DNA from: Planctomycetaceae bacterium
GTDB lineage: Bacteria > Planctomycetota > Planctomycetia > Pirellulales > Thermoguttaceae
Assembly (NCBI GenBank): GCA_031274045.1
Contig: JAISQS010000245.1
Location: 1 to 5,436 of the forward strand
DNA length: 5,436 bases
Direction of reading: 5' to 3'
Made by a program: the position numbers and the translations under genes
Shown here: piece by piece, positions 1 to 4,462 of the stretch
Position numbering within the stretch: the stretch's first letter is position 1
Layout of the letters: every line of letters begins with the position of its first letter
Notes under the pieces: model-generated
The model's input: the letters and a program-made list of their open reading frames with translations, nothing else
The model's database searches: none
Told to the model about the DNA's origin: nothing

Positions 1-117
1 CGAAAATCGTTGGCGTTGTTAAAAATGTACGCGAAAGGCGGACAATCCGGCAACTTTCTCGAAGTAATGGCATGTAACGGCGGCTGCATCGGCGGTCCAT
101 GCTCTTTGGCAAAATAA
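1..117 (+). CDS. [FeFe]-hydrogenase H-cluster domain, C-terminal end (partial)
   Basis: Frame 1 is open from the first base to a TAA at 115-117 and gives 38 residues. It contains FLEVMACNGGCIGGPC. This matches the last conserved block of [FeFe]-hydrogenases (family form E-x-MAC-x-GGC-x-GG), in which the first Cys ligates the cubane cluster and the second bridges the cubane and the two-iron subcluster. Here these are residues 25 and 29 of the fragment. The family reversibly makes or oxidises H2 or, in some subgroups, senses it. The ending GGPCSLAK, rather than GGGGQP, and the preceding LLKMYAKG resemble the less studied or sensory-type groups more than the classical catalytic HydA. That subgroup reading is from memory and weak. 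The rest of the gene lies upstream of the window. It converges on the DUF1573 gene, with 95 bp between the two stops. Confidence 0.85.
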   Translation, partial: RKSLALLKMYAKGGQSGNFLEVMACNGGCIGGPCSLAK

Positions 118-212
118 AAAAACTATACTTTCGCCCGTCAGAAATATCGTATTTTGTTGAAAAAGAATAGAAGTATAAGAGAGGATTTTCAAGTGTAAAA
201 AGTATAACCTGA
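118..212. other. Convergent intergenic spacer without a clear terminator
   Basis: AT-rich spacer between the stop of the hydrogenase gene (+) and the stop of the DUF1573 gene (-). I found no GC-rich stem followed by a T-run on either strand. The only pairing is a 7-bp inverted repeat, TATACTT at 124-130 and AAGTATA at 171-177, with a 40-nt loop, which is too weak to call a terminator. Confidence 0.5.
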
Positions 213-677
213 TCAATTCGGTAAAGGTTTCGAGTTGCTTGTTGTTGCCTTAACACGTACCGGATATTTTGACACGTATCCTTTTTCTGCAACCAGCAAA
301 GTAACAATTTGATCGTAGGCAGAAGCTTCCTTTGGCAAGCGTATCACAATTTTGACATTTATTGTATTACCCGACTGGATATCTAGAGGCAAACGATCAA
401 CCACCGCACAATTACAACTAGAACCTGCTCCAACAATGGTAATCAGTTTCGATGTTAAATTAGTTAAACTAAAGACAGCTTCCGAATTTGAATCTGCCTC
501 ACATTCACCCAGATCACACACGTGAGGTTCGATATAGATCGTTTTTCCATCCAAGTAAGCAACAAATTGGAAAAAGCCGCCGCACTTCCATGACATTATC
601 GCAACAACAAGAATGGAAACAATAAAAACGATAACCAACACGAGATTTGATTTCGATTTCAATTTATACGATTTCAT
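213..677 (-). CDS. Membrane-anchored DUF1573 protein
   Basis: A 154-residue protein when started at the ATG 677-675, ending in TGA at 213-215. Residues 1-10 are basic, residues 11-28 form one hydrophobic helix (LVLVIVFIVSILVVAI), and the remainder should face outward. Residues about 60-145 read like the DUF1573 immunoglobulin-like beta fold: AVFSLTNLTSKLITIVGAG, then SCNC at 87-90, then PLDIQSGNTINVKI. The family hallmark is a turn with two close cysteines (SCGCT), here SCNC. Function is unknown; DUF1573 proteins are exported and often lie near redox genes. Two further cysteines (54 and 59) could form a second pair. The ATG overlaps the upstream gene's end by 14 bp, suggesting translational coupling. 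An in-frame TTG at 716 would add 13 residues, but the AGGAG at 692-696 lies inside that extension and favours the ATG. Confidence 0.85.
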   Translation of the reverse strand: MKSYKLKSKSNLVLVIVFIVSILVVAIMSWKCGGFFQFVAYLDGKTIYIEPHVCDLGECEADSNSEAVFSLTNLTSKLITIVGAGSSCNCAVVDRLPLDIQSGNTINVKIVIRLPKEASAYDQIVTLLVAEKGYVSKYPVRVKATTSNSKPLPN

Positions 678-1725
678 TTCTTTTTTTTCTACTCCTATAC
701 ATTCTCCAAAGACCAATAAACGTCAATAACGAACCAAACACAATGAGAAAATAACGCGATCCCCGATATGATTTTCCTCCAAAATCCGGTTCTGGAAATC
801 CAAAATGAGTGAGAGTAAAATTTTCTTTGTCTACCGGAGAAAAATCAATTTTTGTTATTTCCGATATTAATACAGGCATTTTGTCCTTAACAAAAACATT
901 TTCGGAATTATGCGTTCTGGTTCTGTAAACGTAGTAACTGCCACCTTTGGGTGATTCCCGATAGTCAAAGTGTAAATTGTTAAATAAACGAACTTCTTTG
1001 CTATCGCGTACTACAACCAGATCTGAGTAAGTCTCCTCAACTCGCCAACATTTGCTTGGATTCAATGTTATTATTCCATCAAATTCCGGTAATACACCGG
1101 GCGCATACTTCAACAGTTCCTCTGGAAAAGCCCAATGAAACTCTAGGTCTACGAAAGACGGCTGTAATTTATTGGGAGTGATATTTTTTATGATAAATTT
1201 TTCGTCGTCAAGCAACTGCCACAACGGCACTCCTAGTAAAGAGTATGCCCCTTTCAAACAACCTGCGACATCGGATAAACTATCGGTAGTAATTGGGTTG
1301 TTTTTTGACGCATCCCATTTCTCAACTTTATCTATCAGCCACCTCTCTCCATTTTGCTCTAGCGTATCCTTGAGAACAAAATAGTAAGATGAATTTGTAC
1401 AAAAAACTTTATAACGTTTGAAAGTATTACCCTCACGCGGTACCCATGCTTCCGTCATCAAACTATTGCCACGTACCTGAAAATTAAATCTCCAACGTTG
1501 CAAAGGTTCTTTCATCCCCTCAATTCCTTCGCTGCGCGATTGATATTCGCCAGAACATGTTTCTACGGTTTTTGCAAGTAACTTCCAACCCTCAATTGCT
1601 TCACTTTTGCGGAACAAGTTCTCTCCCTGCGCGTCCGCAAACACGAAATTTATCTCATCCAAATTTACTCTCAGCACAACACCAAAAACAAACAACAAAA
1701 CAAACAAATACCTGATACCACGCAT
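664..1725 (-). CDS. Exported protein with C-terminal PEP/transmembrane/Arg-Lys tail
   Basis: A 353-residue protein of unrecognised function. The start is firm: GAGGGG ends 8 nt before the ATG. Residues 5-18 form a hydrophobic signal core, with possible cleavage after the alanine at about 30 (FVFADAQG). The body (about 35-300) is polar, rich in alternating beta-type stretches, and has few cysteines (57, 109, 156, 226). It ends FTLTHFGFPEPDFGGK, then a membrane helix at about 324-341, then RMYRSRKKRNEIV. Helix plus basic tail would anchor the C-terminus in the inner membrane with a large exported domain. From memory, uncharacterised planctomycete proteins share a similar FGxPEP-plus-helix ending. 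A PEP-CTERM/exosortase-type sorting signal is an alternative reading. The body could be a LolA/LolB-like lipid-binding fold, but I cannot show this. Its last 14 bp overlap the DUF1573 start, so the two are likely co-transcribed and coupled. Confidence 0.8.
   Translation of the reverse strand: MRGIRYLFVLLFVFGVVLRVNLDEINFVFADAQGENLFRKSEAIEGWKLLAKTVETCSGEYQSRSEGIEGMKEPLQRWRFNFQVRGNSLMTEAWVPREGNTFKRYKVFCTNSSYYFVLKDTLEQNGERWLIDKVEKWDASKNNPITTDSLSDVAGCLKGAYSLLGVPLWQLLDDEKFIIKNITPNKLQPSFVDLEFHWAFPEELLKYAPGVLPEFDGIITLNPSKCWRVEETYSDLVVVRDSKEVRLFNNLHFDYRESPKGGSYYVYRTRTHNSENVFVKDKMPVLISEITKIDFSPVDKENFTLTHFGFPEPDFGGKSYRGSRYFLIVFGSLLTFIGLWRMYRSRKKRNEIV
692..696 (-). promoter_or_regulatory. Ribosome binding site of the DUF1573 gene
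   Basis: AGGAG on the minus strand, 14 nt before the ATG at 677, followed by an A-rich spacer. The spacing is long, but the site lies within the last codons of the upstream gene, as expected for a coupled pair. It rules against the more upstream TTG start. Confidence 0.5.
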
Positions 1726-1733
1726 AAAAAATA

Positions 1734-1739
1734 CCCCTC
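1734..1739 (-). promoter_or_regulatory. Ribosome binding site of the 353-residue protein gene
   Basis: GAGGGG on the minus strand with an 8-nt spacer to the ATG at 1725-1723. It fixes the start and argues against the overlapping out-of-frame reading that begins with GTG at 1888. Confidence 0.7.
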
Positions 1740-1788
1740 AAAGTGAGAAAAGCTTTCGCCTTCAATTCTAACAAAACGTGTTCTGACC

Positions 1789-1858
1789 CGACAGACAATA
1801 GTAATTTTATTATCACACTTTTTGACTCTCCTATATGGTCAGCTAAAACGACAGACAA
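1789..1858. repeat. Direct repeat CGACAGACAA x2, 60 bp apart
   Basis: CGACAGACAA occurs at 1789-1798 and again at 1849-1858, exactly 60 bp start to start. On the minus strand, the coding side, it reads TTGTCTGTCG. The upstream copy gives a weak promoter-like TTGTCT, 17 nt, TATAGG arrangement, ending about 107 nt before the ATG of the 353-residue gene. Copies in the same helical-turn register upstream of a gene would suit paired protein binding, but a 10-bp repeat can also arise by chance. Confidence 0.35.
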
Positions 1859-1930
1859 AAGAATCATACGATAAATTATTACCCACACAGCCCAAAAAAC
1901 TGATCAACTTTATTCAAAACAATTCATAAC

Positions 1931-1941
1931 TGGTTACCAAT
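1931..1941. repeat. Repeat TGGTTACCAAT, copy 1
   Basis: Eleven bases identical to part of the palindrome at 2164-2178. The copy contains the dyad TGGT-T-ACCA but lacks the outer AAT arm on its left side. It lies about 206 bp upstream of the ATG of the 353-residue gene and could be a weaker second half of an operator pair. Confidence 0.4.
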
Positions 1942-2163
1942 CCCTCAAAATAATTAACGAACTAACGAAGTCCCCTCCACACTACACATCCATATCAACT
2001 TATTCATTACGGATAAAGTTTACGCTCAAATTTGAGGCAAATTGAATCCGGTACAATGGTATACTTTGCCCTTCTGACGATTCGAAATTTAAACTTCACT
2101 GGAACTCACAATAAGGGAATAAGGTCGTGTATCGGGGGGCTTCGTAGTTATTAAAGGTGAGGA

Positions 2164-2178
2164 AATTGGTTACCAATT
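2164..2178. promoter_or_regulatory. 15-bp palindrome AATTGGTTACCAATT, possible operator
   Basis: Perfect 7-bp arms around a single central base. The core recurs at 1931-1941, 236 bp away in the same gap. The one-base centre suits a dimeric DNA-binding protein better than an RNA hairpin, and no T-run follows on either strand. It lies about 100 bp beyond the stop of the Cys-rich peptide gene and about 440 bp upstream of the next gene. No regulator gene is visible in the window. Confidence 0.35.
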
Positions 2179-2278
2179 GCGGATCAGCTTCACAATACTC
2201 TTTTACTATATCACGCTAACGTGCCAATATGGAAGAATAAAAGAGCCAATTTCTATTTTTACAACGACTTTTGTGGAA

Positions 2279-2542
2279 TTAGCGGCAACCACACAAACTG
2301 ACGATAATGTTGCGGTAGTAGCAATCACACAATGTGTTAGGAGCTACCCAAAGATTACACTTTCCGACACAACTTGGATGCGCACAGTTGAAGTTGACTT
2401 CACACACCCACAAAGGAAGCTCAGTACCTCCATTATCTTCGCCTGTCTGAGCAACAACGGGATTACTCATCAAAACCATCAGTCCCAAAAGTAACAACCA
2501 CATCCCCGTCACCACAAGTACTTTATTACATACATCGTACAT
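2279..2542 (-). CDS. Secreted cysteine-rich peptide
   Basis: An 87-residue protein with a clear ribosome site (AGGAG, 8-nt spacer) and TAA at 2279-2281. Residues 1-31 form a classical signal peptide: a Lys near the N-terminus, hydrophobic core VLVVTGMWLLLLGLMVLM, and likely cleavage in NPVVA-QTGE. The mature part, about 56 residues, has eight cysteines at 47, 53, 58, 62, 72, 74, 84 and 86. Their spacing is C-X5-C-X4-C-X3-C-X9-CxC-X9-CxC. The even number and regular pairs suggest up to four disulfides or metal binding. I do not recognise a family. It follows the MauE/thioredoxin-like gene by 34 bp and is probably on the same transcript, so a role as a thiol-redox client of that protein is a reasonable inference. 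A metallothionein-like role is less likely, given the signal peptide and the bulky residues between cysteines. Confidence 0.8.
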   Translation of the reverse strand: MYDVCNKVLVVTGMWLLLLGLMVLMSNPVVAQTGEDNGGTELPLWVCEVNFNCAHPSCVGKCNLWVAPNTLCDCYYRNIIVSLCGCR

Positions 2543-2550
2543 TGTATTTT

Positions 2551-2555
2551 CTCCT
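2551..2555 (-). promoter_or_regulatory. Ribosome binding site of the Cys-rich peptide
   Basis: AGGAG on the minus strand, 8 nt before the ATG at 2542-2540. It is the best evidence that this short frame is translated and starts here rather than at the internal Met14. Confidence 0.7.
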
Positions 2556-2576
2556 ATGTTAAATATTATGTTGGAA

Positions 2577-3509
2577 TCACAGATTCACAACTTTTCTGAC
2601 AACGCCTTCGTCTAGTTCCAGCGCAATCGGCACCGTAGCCGACCAAAAAACATCACTGCCTAAACGATAACTTTTTCTACACTCATCAACTTCTTTCAAA
2701 CGTATCGGAGACCTACCCGATATATCCAAATATACCACTCGATTATTCCAACGAACGATAGTATCAGGCAAATTCCCACCGACCAGCGACTCGCATTTGG
2801 AACAACCCGAACGAACCAACATTACTGTCCAACTTCCGTGCATCAGACTGTGCCCGTTGGTAATGTAATCACGCAAAGGAAACACCCTACCGATCCACTC
2901 GGTTGGATACAATTCGACAACACCTGTTTCATACACATGTCCAACTTCGGTCAAACGATAATGTGTCTTTGAAACAATTACGCCATAAACTAGAACACCA
3001 ACAATAACGGTCACTCCTATGTACGAAACAAGGTACACACAAAACTTTTTACGATCACGGCTATCTGACCTCGTAAAAAAATTAGTGGAGTGTCCAAAAC
3101 AAATCAAAACCGTCACGATCACTACATCGAAAAGCAAGGTCAACTTTGGTGGAACATCTATCATCCCAAAACAACCGCACGATGCCTCTCTCACGAGTAC
3201 TTTGTAAAACGAAACGAAGGCAAACACCGAAAAAAGCCCAATCGTCGCAAATCTCGTCGGTCTCGGCAACATCCCGAAAATCAACCAGATGCCAAACGAA
3301 AGCTCAAATTCTACGATGAAAGTATTGAACCACCTGGCATGAAGCAAGCCTTCTCCAAAAACTGAAACATTCGCAAGTTGATGTGCTTTCAGACTCGCCG
3401 CGACAAATAAAACCGTTGCAACAAACAATCTGACAAACAGCCAACGTAAATTTTGCTTCGTTGTTGACTCAACATCTGACGAACTCAGGCGTGACATGTT
3501 TTTATTCAT
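2577..3509 (-). CDS. MauE/DoxX-like redox membrane protein with C-terminal thioredoxin-like CxxC domain
   Basis: A 310-residue protein from the ATG at 3509. Residues about 22-140 form a four-helix membrane domain of MauE/DoxX type: FVRLFVATVLFVAASLKAHQL, VEFELSFGIWLIFGMLP, GLFSVFAFVSFYKVL, then the signature SCGCFG (Cys111, Cys113) and a fourth helix. MauE is known for supporting disulfide formation in methylamine dehydrogenase, and relatives carry electrons across the membrane. A fifth helix (about 157-180) leads to an outward domain. There WTVMLVRSGCSKCE (Cys236-Cys239) sits after a beta strand, and SATVPIALELDEG supplies a TVP cis-proline (Pro294), as in thioredoxins. The frame stays open up to a TTG at 3656 with other Mets at 3608 and 3536, but none has a ribosome site. 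The 3509 start, or 3497, gives a normal short N-terminus before helix 1. Likely role: transmembrane thiol oxidation or reduction serving the neighbouring Cys-rich peptide. Confidence 0.85.
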   Translation of the reverse strand: MNKNMSRLSSSDVESTTKQNLRWLFVRLFVATVLFVAASLKAHQLANVSVFGEGLLHARWFNTFIVEFELSFGIWLIFGMLPRPTRFATIGLFSVFAFVSFYKVLVREASCGCFGMIDVPPKLTLLFDVVIVTVLICFGHSTNFFTRSDSRDRKKFCVYLVSYIGVTVIVGVLVYGVIVSKTHYRLTEVGHVYETGVVELYPTEWIGRVFPLRDYITNGHSLMHGSWTVMLVRSGCSKCESLVGGNLPDTIVRWNNRVVYLDISGRSPIRLKEVDECRKSYRLGSDVFWSATVPIALELDEGVVRKVVNL

Positions 3510-3662
3510 AATTTTATCAAGCAACAAGCAACCCATACGCAAAACAATACCAGAGAGGATACGCCCCGCACAGTCTATTGGCGGTTCGTGTTTTCGTATC
3601 AACCACATGAAAACTCGAACACCACAAAAACTAAAGCAACTTTTTCCAACCACCAAAGAAAA

Positions 3663-3691
3663 ATCTTATGAAACTCAAACGCAGCAATCAA
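3663..3691 (-). promoter_or_regulatory. Weak candidate promoter for the redox/peptide genes
   Basis: On the minus strand TTGATT (3691-3686) is followed after 17 nt by TAAGAT (3668-3663). Each hexamer matches the sigma-70 consensus at 4 of 6 positions. It would start RNA near 3656 and give a leader of about 147 nt before the preferred ATG at 3509. In AT-rich DNA such matches are common, so this is only a suggestion. Confidence 0.2.
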
Positions 3692-3956
3692 AACCTCACC
3701 CCAACAGTCAAAGAACATTCCACACATGATATTCGGAATGGCTAGCGATCAATAAAACGTCAACTCTAAAACACAATGCAAAAAAATCACGTCACAACCG
3801 TCTGACTAAACCCAAGTGAGTCGGAGCAGTATGACACGGATTCAACAAGTGAATAGGGGGGGGAGAAAATAAAACTTTCACTACGGTTATCACGTGGAAG
3901 ATGTAAATTGAATAACCGATTCTTGCAATAGGTCACATGTTCTAGGAAGATATGAA

Positions 3957-4106
3957 ATGATTGTCTGCTTAATTGGGAAACTGCTGAAACAAAAAACGTT
4001 GATCGCCGTAACTTCGGGATGCATTTTGCACCTTTTTTTAAAGGTAAAAAATATCTTGTCCCCAATCGATATTGCTACCGTGCAAATGATGACTGCCGTT
4101 TCTTGA
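3957..4106 (+). CDS. Possible small cationic hydrophobic peptide (49 residues)
   Basis: ATG at 3957 is preceded by AGGAAG with a 7-nt spacer, and the frame ends in TGA at 4104-4106. The product begins MIVCLIGKLLKQKTLIAV. It is hydrophobic with about five lysines, mostly in the first two thirds, and could associate with membranes. A rho-independent terminator lies 130 bp downstream on the same strand, so a short transcription unit is possible. I do not recognise it. AT-rich spacer DNA often gives frames of this length and nothing else supports it, so it may well be spurious. Confidence 0.2.
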   Translation: MIVCLIGKLLKQKTLIAVTSGCILHLFLKVKNILSPIDIATVQMMTAVS

Positions 4107-4236
4107 ACCCGCTCCGATATATTGAAACGATAATTGTCAAGATACGTTTTTTGAGAGAGTGCGAAAGTTACAACAAAAAACGCTCTACAGACATTTCTGC
4201 TGGCTGCTGCTTACGCGACTGCTGCGGTGATCGCCG

Positions 4237-4261
4237 CCGCCTACTTTGGGCGGACTTTTTT
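4237..4261 (+). terminator. Rho-independent terminator
   Basis: CCGCC (4237-4241) pairs with GGCGG (4249-4253) around a 7-nt loop, followed by AC and six T residues (4256-4261). This is the only GC-rich stem with a T-run that I found in the window. It would end a + strand transcript, but no convincing gene lies directly upstream on that strand. It sits about 200 bp before the beta-barrel gene, so it either insulates that gene or ends a small RNA or small ORF. Confidence 0.55.
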
Positions 4262-4359
4262 AATTCTTTCAAAATAATCGCTACAATCGTTAAAGTTTTT
4301 CGTTTTTACCACCGATTCTGTTTTTTACGTTTGATTGTGTGCGGCTTTTTTTGTGGTCG

Positions 4360-4389
4360 AAATTTTGCGGTGTTAAATTTTGCGATGTT
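4360..4389. repeat. 15-bp tandem duplication upstream of the beta-barrel gene
   Basis: AAATTTTGCGGTGTT (4360-4374) is directly followed by AAATTTTGCGATGTT (4375-4389), with one mismatch in 15. It ends 73 bp before the ATG, where promoter or regulator contacts would be expected. It may be a simple slippage duplication in T-rich DNA. Confidence 0.6.
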
Positions 4390-4412
4390 ATTTGTTTGTG
4401 CGTTTGAAAGTT

Positions 4413-4418
4413 TATGAT
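4413..4418 (+). promoter_or_regulatory. Candidate -10 element of the beta-barrel gene
   Basis: TATGAT matches the TATAAT consensus at 5 of 6 positions and lies 44 bp before the ATG. No good -35 is visible at the right distance; the nearest is TTTGTT at 4391-4396 with a 16-nt spacer. Initiation near 4425 would give a leader of about 38 nt. Confidence 0.25.
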
Positions 4419-4462
4419 TATTGGCGATAGCAAATTAACTTAATAGACAACGGGTAATAAAA

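Larger units (their letters stand above)
1726..2278. other. 553-bp gene-free gap inside the minus-strand cluster
   Basis: No reading frame here has both a start with a ribosome site and a protein-like composition; the minus strand gives only very short frames such as MCSVEGTSLVR. The stretch contains two copies of TGGTTACCAAT (1931-1941 and 2167-2177), two copies of CGACAGACAA (1789-1798 and 1849-1858), a small CACG/CGTG hairpin (2212-2223) and a G6 run (2134-2139). It probably holds the 3' end of the upstream transcript and a promoter/operator region for the 353-residue gene. No convincing -35/-10 pair or terminator could be picked out by eye. Confidence 0.5.
3692..4462. other. Mostly non-coding divergent region
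   Basis: About 770 bp between the divergently read redox gene and beta-barrel gene. It contains an isolated G8 tract (3856-3863), a possible 49-codon frame with a ribosome site (3957-4106), a strong + strand hairpin terminator (4237-4261), then a very T-rich part with a 15-bp tandem duplication (4360-4389). A long + frame at 4019-4417 runs through the terminator and the repeat and has an unnatural Phe/Cys-rich composition, so I do not count it as a gene. No tRNA, CRISPR or mobile-element ends were seen. Confidence 0.5.

Noticed and set aside
19..216. Minus-strand frame of 65 codons
   Set aside because: It is antisense to the hydrogenase C-terminus, which has an unmistakable motif, and overlaps the end of the DUF1573 gene; no ribosome site.
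1655..1888. Minus-strand frame of 77 codons starting with GTG
   Set aside because: Its end overlaps the signal peptide codons of the 353-residue gene in another frame, and the GAGGGG site serves that gene's ATG.
2177..2494. Plus-strand frame of 105 codons
   Set aside because: Antisense to the Cys-rich peptide gene, starts with TTG inside the palindrome, and has no ribosome site. The minus-strand frame has a signal peptide and a ribosome site.
3090..3365. Plus-strand frame of 91 codons, Lys/Arg-rich
   Set aside because: Antisense shadow of the membrane helices of the MauE-like gene; its basic composition follows from the hydrophobic codons on the other strand.
3510..3656. N-terminal extension of the MauE-like protein to a TTG at 3656
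   Set aside because: The extra 49 residues are not family-like, and none of the upstream starts (3656, 3608, 3536) has a ribosome site.
4030..4045. Hairpin ACCTTT/AAAGGT with TTTT loop
   Set aside because: Perfect but AT-rich 6-bp stem without a following T-run on either strand; not a terminator.
3787..4065. Minus-strand frame of 92 codons containing the G8 tract
   Set aside because: No ribosome site, no recognisable domain, unconvincing composition. Considered because a G8 tract in a gene would suggest phase variation.
4019..4417. Plus-strand frame of 132 codons
   Set aside because: It runs through a rho-independent terminator and a tandem repeat, has no ribosome site, and its Phe/Cys/Arg-rich translation looks like T-rich non-coding DNA.
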